DNA of 64,000 nt from Eonycteris spelaea (GCA_003508835.1 PUFA01000084.1:1-64000), one strand, 5' to 3'; positions 25,101 through 37,375 are shown, counted from the first letter of the stretch. Translations and numbers: made by a program. The notes: a model not told the origin generated them from the letters alone.

Positions 25101-25575
25101 GGGCATCATTGCCTTCTTCATAATCAACGTCAGCTAAGCTAGAGTTAATGTTGACATCCAAACGAGGAAGTTTAGAAGCCTAACCAGGGCACATGGCTAA
25201 ATAGGAAGCCATTCTATGTTTATACTTTTTGTTCTAGGGAGTTACCACCCACAAAGAAGTTGTAGGTCCCTTACGTCAATCCCATGACAGAGTTGTAGAT
25301 AGAGAATCACCTTAAGACCTTGGGAGCAGGGGGCAGGGGTAGAAGTTACCGGAATGGTCAGACCCTGCAGCCTCTGTGCAGCACTGTGGGGTGATTCCCA
25401 CCAGCCTGGCTGCATGTATTTCACCATTTTAAGAGTCATGCTGGAGTAATATGTCAATGGACTGTTAGGTGTTGGTAGTCTCTTGTGGTGTCTGACTGAG
25501 TAGGGAGCTGCTGATGATTATAGTCAGGTGAATGAGATGTGATGAATCACCCTTTTACTTTCCTTTTGGTTAAAG

Positions 25576-25754
25576 CTGAAAGAATTGAAGAATCTGCAGC
25601 AGCAGTACTTACAGATTAACCAAGAGATCACTGAATTACGTCCACTGAAGGCTCAACTTCAAGAGTATCAAGATAAGACAAAAACATTTCAGATTATGCA
25701 AGAAGAGCTCAGGCAGGAAAACCTCTCCTGGCAGCATGAGCTGCATCAGCTCAG
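25576..25754 (+). CDS. GOLGB1: GOLGB1 coding exon (179 bp, coiled coil)
   Basis: Follows acceptor TTAAAG and ends at donor GTATGA. It encodes LKELKNLQQQYLQINQEITE through QENLSWQHELHQL in one clean frame, leaving in phase 2. This is strongly conserved giantin coiled coil with no indels, in contrast to the giant exons. Confidence 0.93.
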
Positions 25755-25799
25755 GTATGATAATCACTGCTTTTTGAACCTTTTCTTCCCATTTCTTTT

Positions 25800-27440
25800 T
25801 AACTTTGTCATGAAATAGAAATATATAGGAAGTTGCAAAATAGTACATAGAGCTCTCATGTACCTACACCCAGTTTCCTCCATTGATAACATCTTACATT
25901 ACACTAGTACAATATCAAAACCAGGAAACTGACATTGCTACACTTCAAAGACCTTATTCAGATTTCACCAATTTTACATTCATTCGAGTATATATTTGTA
26001 TAGTTCTATGCAATTTTATCATACGTGCCGATTCATGTAACTACCACCACTACCCAAATATACAACTGCTCTATCACCACAAATATGTCCCTTGTGCCGC
26101 TAGTTTATAGCCACACTCTTTCCCCTCCCTCTTACTCCCTCATGCCTAATCTCTTCTCCATGTCTATAATTTTATCATTCTGAGATTGTATTATAAGTAG
26201 AGTCATATAGTATGTAACCTTTTGAAATTAGCTTTTTCCATGCATCTTAATGCCCTTGAGACCCATCAACTTTGCTGTCTATATCAATAGTTCATTCTTT
26301 TTATTGACAAATAGTATTCCATGATAAGTGTACTGCTTTTAACCATTCACCCATTGAAGGTCATGAGTGTTGTTTCTAATTTTTAGCCATTATAAACAAA
26401 GCTGCTATGAGCATTCGTGTTTAGGTTTTTATGTGGACAGTAAGTTTTTACTTCTCTGAGATGATTAATTGCCCAGGACTGCAAATACGAGGCTATTTGG
26501 TAAGTGTAATGTTTAGTTTTTTAAAAAAACTGCAAAACTGTTTTAGAATGACTGTATACCATTTTTTATTCCTACCAGCGATATATGAGTGATCCAGTTT
26601 CAGTATCAAATGCTACATCCACATCAGCATTTGATATTGTAACTATATTTTAGTTGATTTTAATAGATATATAATGTGGTTTTAATTTGCATAATGGTTA
26701 ATAGTGGTGAACATCTTTTTATGTGCTTATTTGATATCCATATATCCTTTTTGATGAAATATTTGTTCATGAGTTTTGTCCATTTTCTAATTGGGTTGTT
26801 AATTTTTTACTGTTAAATTTTGAGAGTTCTTTATGTAGTCTAGATACAAGTTCTTTGTCAGATATGTGTTTTGCAAATATTTTCTCCCAATCTGCAGGTT
26901 ATCTTTTCATCCTTCTGAACAAGGTCTTTTTAATCTTGATGAAATCCAGTTTGTTTATTATTTTTCTCTTTATTCAGATTCAGTAATTTTTATTCTCATA
27001 TCTTCAAGTCCACTGATTTCTTTCCTTCATCACCTCTATTCTGCTATTGAACTCATTGAGTTAGTTTTTATTTTGGATATTGTATTTTTCAGTTCTAAAA
27101 TTTCCATTCAATTCTTCTTTATATTCTCTATTTCTTTGCTGTAGGTTTCTCTATTTTCATCTGTTTTCAGTGTGTTAGTAATTGTTTGTTGAAATATTTC
27201 TATGATGGCTGATTTAAAATCTTTGTCATATAATTCCCACAACATCTGTGTCATCTCCATATTCTATAGTCTGTTGGTATTCTTGTCAATCAAGCTCTGA
27301 TTTCCCTGATTCTTAGAAAGTGACATCCTTGGTTCTTAGTGTGATGAGTTCAGTTGTATTCTGAACATTTTGGAAATTATGTTACAAAACTCTCAGTCTT
27401 ATTTAAATCTTCTGCCTTAGTGGACTTCTAAGGCTGATCC
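25800..27440 (-). mobile_element. LINE-1, antisense, internally deleted
   Basis: Begins close after the exon with the complement of an L1 3' region ('catgtacctacacccagttt' at 25857-25876, 'gtattccatgataag' near 26311). It runs into ORF2 text to about 26940, then jumps to 5'-half text ('cccacaacatctgtgtcatc' near 27237). The order implies an internal deletion or two adjoining fragments. Confidence 0.65.
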
Positions 27441-28615
27441 TTAGGTAAGAGAAAAAAAATGATTTCTAGTCTGTTGATTTTTTTTGCCCTTCTTTTGCTC
27501 TTTTTCTACCTTTCTCTTAGCCTTTCTTTACATACCATCTTTGAGCAACTTTGAAGAAAATTTAAATTATATATCAAGTGAATATGAGTAAAATTGGAGA
27601 AGGAAAGAAAGACATTCTACTTCACTGTTAGAAGGAAGAAGAAAATGAAAACACAAAGTTGATTCACTGACTTTATTTAGGAATACCTTCTTTAGCTGAA
27701 TATCTTTAAGACTTCCTATCTTTTGCTTTTGAAATACTTGGGAGAAATGAGCTTCTCAACCATGAAAAAGCTGGACTATCTTGTTCAAGATTCTGTTGCC
27801 CTTGGGGTTGGCTTATCAGGAGAGCCTCGGTTTATGTTATAAACTTTCTCTTCTGCTTGTGGCTACTGGTTTGCTTTTTCTCCTTTGATTTTGTGCTGTC
27901 TTACTTAAGGGATGACTGTGGTATAGCCCTTTTAATGGTTAAATTCTATGAAGTAATCAAGTTTATTCCTTAGCCTTCATTCTCTATTGAGGGCCCCTTT
28001 CCACATCATAACCACTTGTCCATTCTTCCAAAATAATGGCAGCTTGAAGTTTTTTTATGGAAGACGGTGATCTTTCTCATACATTCTCACTCTTACACTC
28101 CTTTCTTGTTCTCTTTCACTTGTCACAAACAAATATCAAAAAATGTTTAGAAAAGTCCTTTTACATATTTATATTCCCAGGGAACAAAAATTTGTATTTC
28201 CAGAGAGCAAAAATACTTTTACATATAGTAGCTTTGTAATGAAAAATTTATGTTAGTTTTTAAGTTTAGGTCTGCCTTTTTGAAAAAATTTTAACTGTAA
28301 TCCAAGTTACCTCTTAACCAAGCAGGAATGCTTCATAATAGGTGTATATCAATTAGAAAGTTACCTTATTTCTAGAGAGAAAGACAAAAAAAAGTCAGAT
28401 GCAATTTGAATGAAATCTTCTATTATTGAAAAAAAATAGAGATATTAGTACTACAGCAGGTGAAGAGATACTGCAGAAATTTGCTTACAATACTAATGAA
28501 TTTTTTTCAGAGAGAGTATAGGGAGACGTAGAACTAAAGATCATGACAGAAACCAGCTTTTGTTAGCATGCTGTTCAGTGCCCTACTTCATCTGATTTAC
28601 TTCTTCATTTCCCAC
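27441..28615. other. GOLGB1 intron sequence without recognised element
   Basis: AT-rich intronic DNA. I see no gene, RNA or clear repeat. Confidence 0.5.
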
Positions 28616-28619
28616 CCTG

Positions 28620-28810
28620 TTCACTCTGTACACTATCTACTACAACCATTTTGAAATTCACTATATACATTCATTTTTGTGCCTTTTACTCAGTTTGTTT
28701 CCTGAATCTGGAATGCTTTTCCCATTATGGAAATCTGATTCATTGTTTAGGGTTCAAACCAAAGGCCTACAATTCTGTGAAATGTTCCCAGTCATTCCAG
28801 CTGAATTTCT
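28620..28810. mobile_element. LINE-2-like fragment
   Basis: Words such as 'tgaatctggaatgcttttcc' (28702-28721) and 'ttcaaaccaaaggc' with 'tgaaatgttcccagtcattcc' split over 28779-28799 follow the L2 3' order. Diverged. Confidence 0.5.
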
Positions 28811-28824
28811 TTTTCTTTTTAAAA

Positions 28825-29880
28825 CACTTTTAAACTTTTTATTGAAGTATAACATACATATAATACACTGCACAAATCTGAAGTTTACAGCTTGATAAAC
28901 TTTCATTAATTGAACACCTCATATGAGTACATATCAAGAAATATTATTAACATTATTTGTCAAGTATACTTCAATAAAGCTGAAAAATTAAAATTAAAAA
29001 GAAACTTTAACCCAAGAAATAACCTATCATGCCTCCTCCAAGTCACTATTTACCCAAAGAATAAACACTATTCTTGATTTCTAACACTAAACTTTTGTTT
29101 TTTGTTTTGTTTTTAAGTATAGTTGTATACAACAATATATTACTTTTCAGGTGATTAGACATTTATGTACCTTGCAGTGTGGTCACCACACTAAGTCTAG
29201 TAATCATCTGTCATTATGCTAGTTTTCACAATATTATTGACTGTATTCCCCTTCACATTTTTTACCCATCTCCCACCCTTCTTTCCTCTGTCAGTCATCA
29301 GTTTGATCTGTGTTTCTATGAGTCTGTTTTTGTTTTTGTTATTTGGAATCTACATATAAGTGAAACCATAGGCATTTGCCTTTCTCTGACTTACTTCACT
29401 TAGCATAATACCCTCCAGGTCCATCCCTCTTGCAGATGGCAAGATTTCATTCTTTTTTATGGCTGAGTAATATTCCATTGTATATATGTACCACATCTTC
29501 TTTATCCATTCATCTATTAGTGGACATTTAGGTTGCTTCCATATTCAGCTATTGTAAATAATGCTGGAGAGAACTTTGCTATTTAAATTACTATTTTCGT
29601 TTTCTTTGGATAAATACCCAGAAGTGGAATTGCTGGATCATATGGGAAATCTATTTTTAATTTTTTGAAGGATCTCTATAGTGTTTTGCATAGTGACTGC
29701 ACCAATTTGCAGTTCTCCAACAATGCACAAAGTTTCTGTTTTCTCTACATCCTCTCCGACACATGTGAATTCTTGACTTTTTGGTAAAAGCCATTCTGAC
29801 TGGTGTGAGGTTGTGTCTCACTGTGGTTTTGATTTGCATTTCTCTGATGGTTAGTGATGTTGAAATTCTTTTTTTTAGTT
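28825..29880 (-). mobile_element. LINE-1 3' ends, mostly antisense
   Basis: At least two L1 3' ends are juxtaposed. The first is at 28825-28920 ('ttttattgaagtataacata'). The second, at about 29150-29880, has diagnostic complement text such as 'gtaatattccattgtatat' (29467-29485) and 'aatacccagaagtggaattg' (29614-29633). Between them, near 28960-28998, a short sense-oriented L1-like tail ('acttcaataaagctgaaaaa') is present. Confidence 0.7.
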
Positions 29881-30045
29881 CTGCTCCATCATCATACCAC
29901 TGTTCTGTTTATAATATAAATTGCACTCTGATTATGTATTTATTGACTATATCTGTACAGCCAATGATACTGGTTTGAAGATGAAATTATTCATCTTTGT
30001 CTCAAGTATATTTTTGCCTGTTGTTATTTCATTTTTTTTTTCTAG

Positions 30046-30208
30046 GATGGAGAAGAGTTCCTGGGAACTTCATGAGAGGAGAATGAAGGAGCAGTATTTT
30101 ATGGCTATCTCAGATAAAGATCAGCAGATCAGTCATCTGCAGAATCTTATGAGGGAATTGAGATCTTCCTCCCAGACTGAGGCCCTCAAAGTACAGTACC
30201 AAAGGCAG
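30046..30208 (+). CDS. GOLGB1: GOLGB1 coding exon (163 bp)
   Basis: Acceptor TTCTAG, donor GTGAGT. Encodes MEKSSWELHERRMKEQYFMA through LKVQYQRQ, matching giantin with one serine fewer in the SSS run (in frame). Clean frame; phase 2 in, phase 0 out. Confidence 0.93.
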
Positions 30209-30404
30209 GTGAGTAATTTCAAGGCCGATTGCTACTGAGATAACCACTACCCAAGAAGCATCATCGTCCTGCAAGCTAAGCACCCATATGTCACCATTAG
30301 GCAAGCCATTTTCTGACTTCCTGTGAGATAGGCAGGGTTTTTGGAGGAAAGAAATTAAGTATGAACAGTCTTATAGAATTTCATCAGTGTTTGTATCTTG
30401 GCAG

Positions 30405-30542
30405 GCATCCCCAGAGATATCACCTTCCCTAGATGGGTCTCAAAACCTAGTTTATGAGACAGAACTTCTAAGGACTCAGCTCAATGACAGCTTAAAGGAA
30501 ATTCACCAAAAGGAATTAAGAATTCAGCAACTGAACAGCAGG
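30405..30542 (+). CDS. GOLGB1: GOLGB1 coding exon (138 bp)
   Basis: Acceptor TTGGCAG, donor GTAAGT, phase 0 at both ends. Encodes ASPEISPSLDGSQNLVYETE followed by a coiled coil ending IQQLNSR. This is the less charged hinge after the rod segment and is intact. The intron before it is only 196 bp. Confidence 0.93.
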
Positions 30543-32080
30543 GTAAGTGTTTCCTGCTAGACTGAAATTCAATTTCTTATTTCCACGACTGGAAGAAAGA
30601 GGGTAAGTAGAAGCTGATGAACCCTTGCTCCAGCTGTAGTGTGTCCTAGTGTGCAGGGACATTTCCTTTTTCTCACCCTTGGAGAGTCTTTAGGAATGAT
30701 TTGGAGAAATCCATTTGGTAAGAGTTAAAAAATCCAGCTGCTTTAGAAAACCTACCTCCCCATCACTGTCTCCCTATATGTATCACTTGTTAGTAATATT
30801 AAGTCACTCCCCACAAATCTTCCAAGTTTCTCTATATTTCACCCCAGTGCGCAACAGAGAAGAGTCTCAGGAAAGAGGAGTGAGGTTTTTCAGATGCGAT
30901 AACATAACAGATAGGGGTGTAGGTCTGCTCTCTATTTCACTGTATTCGTGGGCTTCCTCATTGTGTATCTTATGTCTTGGAACTGAATAAGCCAGTGTGC
31001 TTTTTCTCAAACCCCAGCCTTGCCACTCCAGACACTCTAGGGAAGCATGTCGGAGTAGATGGGACCTGTTTCTACAAGGAAGGGCCACAGTGCCATCTGG
31101 GCCTTAGAGCAAAGGCCAAGGCAAGATTAAAGAAAATTCTTCTTGGGTGCCTTCATATATCTCTCTTCATTACTCATCCATTCTCGCTTCTCTTCTTCCT
31201 GCGCCCACCTCCCATCCCCCACTCTCTTATGAATCATACTCCTATTGCTCTCTGATTAATCAAAGTACTCTCTAATGGCACCTTCCCTAGTTCTGCCTTC
31301 TTCAGAGGAACCCAGCTGGGTAGTTTTATGTTAGAACTAGAAGGGATTTAACAGATCATTTAGACTCTGGAGTCTAAAGATTGGCTTTATGGAGAGCTGT
31401 GAACGTCCAAAAATTATATGTATGGTGTGTGCACATTCATGCATGTGTGTAAGTTTCTCATCACAAGAAGTCATCAGTTCACCAAGGGATCTGTGATCCA
31501 AAAATGATAAAATCAGTGGTTTCTTCCAAAGGTAAAGAAACTAAGTCCCAGAGGCATTAAATAACTTCCCTAAGGTGTTAGGAGGAAGTCAGTCTGAGAT
31601 AAATGTGATAATGTATATGGAAAAGCACAGTGCCTGGCTTATATAGATAGTACTCTTTTTTGAGAAGTTACTTTTAAAATGTTGCTAACTTTAACTAATT
31701 GACTCAGAAGTGTCAGAGACTGAACACTGTTGACTTTGGCACAGAAATTTGCATTTTTTTATATGTTTGTTGATCCAAATGAATTGATAAAATTGTAGAC
31801 CCTTTGTTGAGGGAATTGTCTGGGAGTTTTCAGGGGGGCTCCAGAGCAGCTACTACCCAGTTCCCCTACCAGCTAGTCAGCCGTTTTCAGGAAGTTTTGC
31901 CTTTCATAACTCTGGAACACCTCTTTTTTCCATAAACTAGATCCCATCTCAACCCTGTTATATTTGCTCTCCTGAACATTGGACTGTGACTCTCTCTGGA
32001 CATTAATCTTGCTAAAACAGTATTTTAAACTGCAATTCAGAGCTATTAGTAGCTGATGAAGTCATTTTAGTGGATAGCAA
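30543..32080. other. GOLGB1 intron sequence, possible MIR traces
   Basis: No gene seen. A weak MIR-like composite lies at about 31535-31660 ('actaagtcccagaggcatta', then 'agcacagtgcctggc'). The rest is unrecognised. Confidence 0.45.
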
Positions 32081-32089
32081 AAACTTTAA

Positions 32090-32700
32090 CATAAATGTTT
32101 TATTGAAGTAAAACGTACAGAAAAGGACTCCAATCATAAATACAGCATGGCCTATTTTCACAAAGTGAACAAGACACCTGTGTAACCAGCACTGCTCTCA
32201 AGAATTAGGAAATACCAGAACCCCAGAAGTCACTGCCAACCCCTTAGAACTACATACTAGTGGAATCATATTTTTTCTTTTGTGTTGCTTTATTTATTTT
32301 GTGAGATTCGTCCATGTTGTTGTGTATGTTGTGATTTTCCAATTCTGTTGTATGTTATTATATCGTAGGCATATACCATAATTTTCTACTGTCGAATGAT
32401 TTTGGGTTTTTTTCCATTTGGGAGCTATTACAAACAGTAAAGAGTGTTTTTTTGTGTAAAAATAAAAGAGATAGGAAATATATATGTGTACATATGTATT
32501 ATATAATAAAGAGCATATCTTGTTTTCAGAAACTTTAGTTTCAGTTATGTAATTTGCTTACTGGTTTCTGAGTCATAAAATTGTGAGGTTTTTTTTTTTT
32601 AAGCAGCTTTATTGAGATATATTTCACATACCACTTAAAAGTATGAAAAACATTGTTTTAGGTCATTGTCATTCTCAATAACATAGTTCTTCCTTTAGAA
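32090..32700 (-). mobile_element. LINE-1 3' end fragments, antisense
   Basis: The complement of L1 3' sequence occurs at 32097-32470 ('tttattgaagtaaaacgtac', 'gattcgtccatgttgttgtg'), and another copy's extreme 3' end at 32604-32700 ('cagctttattgagatatatt'). Confidence 0.6.
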
Positions 32701-33138
32701 CTCACCTGTAAGAAAGGTATCTACATCTGTGGCATTATTCATTCATTTATTCATCAAGCATCTAACTAGTTGCCTTATATGAGCATGGCCATATGCTAGA
32801 TATTTAGGATACATATGGCCCCTCACGGAGCTTTCAGCCTGGTGAGCTTAGAGCCTCACTCTAAATGGGACCCAGCTAACTAGAGGAATTGCTTCATGGG
32901 CCCTAGTAGGTGGACTGTCAGCATAGAATGGCTCCACTTCAAGCCACTATCCTGATTCTTTCCATGGATGCTCAGACTTTATATGTATTAGTACCAGCAC
33001 AGTTGGATGTTTGTATGTAACGCAAACTTGAAAACATGAAAGGAATGATTATTGGTATAATGTAGTCTGGACCGTTCCCTCCTATTCCATTCTTGTAAGT
33101 TTAGATATGATGAAAAATATTTAGCTTATGAGCTAAAG

Positions 33139-33337
33139 CAGAGGTCAGCAAACTTTTCTTAAATACCTAGATAGTAAATATTTTATAGGCCATGCCATCT
33201 CTGTTACAACTACTCAGCTCTGCTGTTGTAGCACAAAAGCAGCTGTAGATGATACATAAACCAATGAGTTAGTTATGTTCCAATTAAACCTAATTTACAA
33301 GAGGCAGAAGAGCCTGGGTCATAGTTTGCCAACCCCC
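33139..33337. mobile_element. Non-autonomous hAT-type DNA transposon relic
   Basis: Terminal inverted repeats are visible: CAGAGGTCAGCAAACT at 33139-33154 and the complement-like AGTTTGCCAACCCC at 33323-33336. The interior matches a common MER-type element ('tagatagtaaatattttata', 'caactactcagctctgctgt'). About 200 bp and non-coding. I saw no clear 8-bp target duplication. Confidence 0.7.
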
Positions 33338-34170
33338 AAACTATACAGGGATGCATGTCTATCTCAGAAGAATGCAAGCATTATAAAGGTGGTTTGTTAG
33401 AGGTTGGCTTATTGTAAATAATTAAGACTTCTCTAGTTAACAGGGTTTTGCTTCCAGTGAGTTTTACAAGTCTGTCCTTTCTCCCTAGATCTGCCTAAGA
33501 AAAAAAGTGTTAGGATATTCGACACTGAAGGATTTTTTTTGTTTTGTTTTGGTATGGTTTGGGTTGTTCACTGTGTCTAGGAACATTAACTTCTGTTAAG
33601 AGAGGATCATGTTTCTACCTGTGAGAGTATATATTCCCAATATACTTTCTTACATGTACATAAGCATATTAGAATTTATTCTTTTTTCCCCTTCTACCAC
33701 ATATTATAATTTGTTATTCTGTTTTCCTGGCAACTTGTAACCCCATACAGCATTGAAGAATCTACCCTGTAATATTGTATGAATTTTTAGGTGACAGCTC
33801 GCTCTCTAGCCATCTTGAGCTCTGGTGATTATAATTTTTTAGTAACTTCAACTTGAACCCAGGTTCCTGCCCTTCTCTTACATACCTGGGATGACCTGTC
33901 CTAATAGATTGCTTGTAGGCTTCTGCTTCATGGTTTTTCAGTTCATGTACTAGGGCACTATAAATAGAGTTTTCCTGCTACTTCCCCCAAATTGTTTTTA
34001 CTTTCTTGGTAAAAAAATTCTGCATAGTCTCACTTTGAAGGAACACACGGTGCTGTTATTGCTATTTTTTAAATAAAAACATTAGATCTTTAAACTCAGG
34101 ACATTTAGCCTAAAAGCTGCTTATGGTGAAACAGTCCTGTGAGATGTGCTTATCCTCTCCTCTATTTCAG
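33338..34170. other. GOLGB1 intron sequence without recognised element
   Basis: Intronic DNA leading to the acceptor CTATTTCAG before exon 34171. I see no gene or clear repeat. Confidence 0.55.
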
Positions 34171-34313
34171 TTTTCTCAACTACTCGAAGAGAAAAATACC
34201 CTTTCAGTTCAGCTCTGTGATACCAGTCAGAGCCTCGTGAGAACCAGCAGCACTACAGTGACCTTTTTAATCATTGTGCAGTCTTAGAGAAGCAGGTTCA
34301 AGAGCTACAAGCG
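34171..34313 (+). CDS. GOLGB1: GOLGB1 coding exon with a one-base deletion
   Basis: Encodes FSQLLEEKNTLSVQLCDTSQ, then after one missing base RENQQHYSDLFNHCAVLEKQ and VQELQA. The exon is 143 bp where giantin needs 144. The lost base lies near 34236, where CTCGTGAG should read CTCCGTGAG (CC shortened to C). Splice sites (TTTCAG, GTGAGT) are normal. It is the only late exon with a frame break, and the type of change matches that in the giant exons. Confidence 0.9.
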
Positions 34314-35080
34314 GTGAGTAGAAAGTTGAAGGCTGGGAAAAGTGTTATGAAACAGAAAGTAAATGAGAAAGCATGAAGAGCAGCACCGAAGAGGCCGATG
34401 TAGTCAGGCTGAAGGTTAATGAGGCATGATGGGAGAAGAAGACAAGAATGAATTGAAATAGGAATAAAATCTAGGAAAAATCAAGGAATTAGAGAAAAAA
34501 GATCAGGGAGATGGTGGGAGAGAAATCAAAAAGTGAGTGGAAAACAGTGATGATTCGGGCTTTTGGAATTTTAAACTAGGAAAGTTTTGATTTTGCTTTA
34601 AGAAATAAGAAAGCCGTCGAGAGATTTGGACCGGAGAAACAAAGCAGATGGACAGCAATGGAGAGGAGAGCACTGTTGAAGTTGGAGAAGACTGAGAGTT
34701 AGTGTGGAGATAAATAGGAGATGTAAGAAAGTGAACTAGTTTGGGAGGGGTTGTTGAGCAAGGGAAGGATCAGAGTAGCTTCTGGGAAGTCTTGGAGCCT
34801 CTACTAGAACAAAGCAGATTTCAGTGATAAGCCTTTAAACTTTTAAGAGGAGAGATTCAAGAATGAGAATCTGGAATTAAATGTAATCAGGAGTTTTATG
34901 TAGGAATTAATCTATTAGAAGATCTTCACTTCTAAATCTGTACTTGAAGAGAATTATAAATGGAAGTATTCCTCTCCAGTATTTCTCATGCTCTTTGCTG
35001 TTAAGTGGGTTCTTCTTTTGCCCAAGTACAGTTTCTTAAGCATTTTCCTCACTGAATTGCTAAGCTTATTCTTTGTCTAG
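34314..35080. other. GOLGB1 intron sequence without recognised element
   Basis: Purine-rich intronic sequence (GA-rich from 34320 to 34870). I see no gene, RNA or identifiable repeat. Confidence 0.5.
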
Positions 35081-35178
35081 GGGCCACTGAATGTAGATGT
35101 TGCTCCAGGAGCTCCCCAGGAAAAAAATGGAGCTCACAGGGACAGTGATCCTGAAGAACGGAGACAGGCACAGCTCAG
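35081..35178 (+). CDS. GOLGB1: GOLGB1 coding exon (98 bp)
   Basis: Acceptor GTCTAG, donor GTAGGA. Encodes GPLNVDVAPGAPQEKNGAHR and on to ERRQAQL, the non-helical linker near the giantin C-terminus. Clean frame, phase 2 out. Confidence 0.92.
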
Positions 35179-35637
35179 GTAGGAAAGCATCTCTCAACCC
35201 TGGAGCACACCATACATATAGAAATTGGACAGTCATCTAGATTGTACTAGAGTCTGTTGTATGGACCTAATATGTCTTTTTGTCTTATTAGCCTCACAGA
35301 ATTGATGAAGAGATTAAATTGTAACAGTTATAACTAACAAGTTGAGTGTAAAAAGTTTGTTAAGCAAAAACAGCAGCACCAACGTACACACACACACAAA
35401 CGCATAGCACTAATTCTATGGTATTTGAGTGACAGACATTTAGTCAATCCCTAAGTTCTTTTAAGGCATTTTCTACAGCTTTATTTAATCATTCTACAGC
35501 TATTCTTTAAAAATATTCTTTGTGTTTGTACACACTTCTGTAAATCTTTCTGCTTTATAACCTTATGCAGACTGGAATCCCTTGTGTCAGCAACTGTATT
35601 TTGCACCTAGTGATGCTATTTTCCTTTTATTCTGAAG

Positions 35638-35772
35638 CAGTTCTGAAGTCCAGCAGCAGCTGTGCAATAGTAAACAGGAGGTGAATGAACTGAGGAAGCT
35701 TCTGGAAGAAGAACGAGACCAAAGAGTGGCTGCTGAGACTGCCCTCTCCGTGGCCGAGGAGCAGATCAGGCG
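35638..35772 (+). CDS. GOLGB1: GOLGB1 coding exon with tandem (NAGNAG) acceptor
   Basis: Encodes SSEVQQQLCNSKQEVNELRK through VAAETALSVAEEQIR, the last coiled coil before the anchor. The acceptor reads AAGCAG. Using AAG (exon from 35638) gives one extra serine and keeps giantin's usual length. Using CAG starts at 35641 and drops one residue. Both keep the frame. The donor is GTAAAG, and the frame leaves in phase 2. Confidence 0.9.
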
Positions 35773-36519
35773 GTAAAGGATGAGGGAGATATCCTGTGTT
35801 CACCTGTGGTTCTTTCTGATCACTCTGGTGTACATTTTATGGCCAGACTTGGGAATAACTAGGATCTAATTCTCATCTTGAGATGGATGCTGCAGTGAGT
35901 TAAGAGTCATTATAGTCACCCAAGAGAAGTGTACTTCTAGAGTCTAGGAGACCTGCACTTTCCAAAGCAGTTGTTCTTAGAGAATAGTAATACACCCCCC
36001 CCCAACACACACACCAGAAAGCAGTAAAGGTGTCAGTTCTGTTTAATTCTTAGTTATGTTTGCTTATTAGCCTTTAAAAAATGGGTTTCTCTTAGTCACA
36101 TATACTGTAGTGGAAAAAAGCATGATGTTTTGAGACAAGCATGGTTTTTGAATTCCGTCTCTACTACCTCTTATTGACTGTACCATTATGAGCTAGTAAT
36201 TTTACCTTTCAATCCTTACTTTGAAGATAACACCAGCCTCAAAACCTAAACATTAAATGGATGTAAAACACTCAGTTTTACATGCCTACTACTGACAGAT
36301 AGTAGGCAGTCAGTTCCTGGTGGTTATTATCACCTTTTACTGCTGCTGAAAGAAACCTGTCTGCCTATACATTTCTTGTATGGGGACAAGGATGTGACAG
36401 CAGCCTTTGCTGCAAGTCCTTTATGCTATGTCACATGGCAAGAAGACTGGGAAAACTTCACCTTATCCACCTCACAAGCTATGAACCAATGCCATGCCTC
36501 TTTTTTTCCTTCAACACAG
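35773..36519. other. GOLGB1 intron sequence without recognised element
   Basis: Intron with a C run and CA stretch at about 35995-36015. I see nothing else identifiable. Confidence 0.55.
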
Positions 36520-36625
36520 GTTGGAGCACAGTGAATGGGACTCTGCTCGGACTCCTATCATTGGCTCCTGTGGCACTCAGGAGCAGGCTCTGTTAATAGA
36601 CCTTACAGGCAACAGTTGTCGAAGG
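36520..36625 (+). CDS. GOLGB1: GOLGB1 penultimate coding exon
   Basis: Starts with the last base of a split arginine codon and encodes LEHSEWDSARTPIIGSCGTQ plus EQALLIDLTGNSCRR. Acceptor ACACAG, donor GTAAGA, phase 0 out. This is the cytosolic juxtamembrane region of giantin and is intact. Confidence 0.94.
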
Positions 36626-36899
36626 GTAAGAAGGGAAGAAAGATAAAGAGAGGTTACTATGCTGTACTATCTGACAGGGCTGGCTGTGTTGAGGCAAGGG
36701 AATAAGGGAAATCCAAGCACTGAGCAGCTGATGGGGCTAACACTGGAAGGTTGTGGGAGGTTGGAGGAAGCTGGTGGAATTTGCCAAGTTTTTGACTCTG
36801 ACTTTCTCTCAGGAAGCCTCTTTTCTGCAGTAGTTGGGGAAGGAAAAGGGACATATCCCTATAGCATAAAACTCTCTGACTTTCAAATTTTTCTTTCAG

Positions 36900-37034
36900 T
36901 CACGGAGTGGTGCTGGATGGAAGCGGGTACTGCGTTCTCTCTGTCATTCCCGGACCCGAGTGCCGCTGCTAGCAGCCATCTATTTTCTGATGGTTCATGT
37001 CCTACTCATTCTTTGCTTCACGGGCCATCTATAA
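36900..37034 (+). CDS. GOLGB1: GOLGB1 last coding exon: C-terminal Golgi membrane anchor
   Basis: Encodes 44 residues and a TAA stop. A basic stretch (WKRVLRSLCHSRTRVP) is followed by a hydrophobic segment (LLAAIYFLMVHVLLILCF) and the tail TGHL. In giantin this single C-terminal span anchors the protein in Golgi membranes, with the long rod in the cytosol. The frame is clean and the residues nearly unchanged, which shows that the end of the gene is under constraint in this lineage. Confidence 0.96.
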   Translation, partial: SRSGAGWKRVLRSLCHSRTRVPLLAAIYFLMVHVLLILCFTGHL

Positions 37035-37375
37035 ACTTAGTTCTCACCTTTTGGACCACTCCTCTTGGAACTTGAAGTTCTCCCACTTCTAACATCAACC
37101 ATCAATTCCAGTGGAACAGTCTTCCCGCTGACAGGTCCTCTAACTCTCCATGGAAAGTGCCTGCAAAACTGAATTAGATGTGAGCACAGGTTAGAGCTGC
37201 AAGGACCAGCAAGTCTGCTTTTTTCTACTGCCCAGCACCTGAGCACTTTTGCGTAATCTGAGGAGGCCCCTCAGTTGGTTGCTGAACTCAGGATTTGTTC
37301 AGATTTTGTAGGGCCCTGGTCTCGTGGTCCTGTGAAAGATACTGAGGAATGTTTTTCAGCCAGGAGAGTGGTTCT

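Larger units (their letters stand above)
18919..25575 (+). other. GOLGB1 long intron (6.7 kb)
   Basis: Intron between giant exon B and the 25576 exon. It holds an L2 block (20590-21110), old L1 remnants (about 23100-24790) and an antisense MIR (24925-25100). The stretches 18919-20580 and 21120-23090 show nothing I recognise apart from low-complexity AT. Confidence 0.7.

Noticed and set aside
36659..37075. 138-residue open frame spanning the last GOLGB1 exon
   Set aside because: It runs in a different frame from the conserved anchor and across the intron acceptor; chance.
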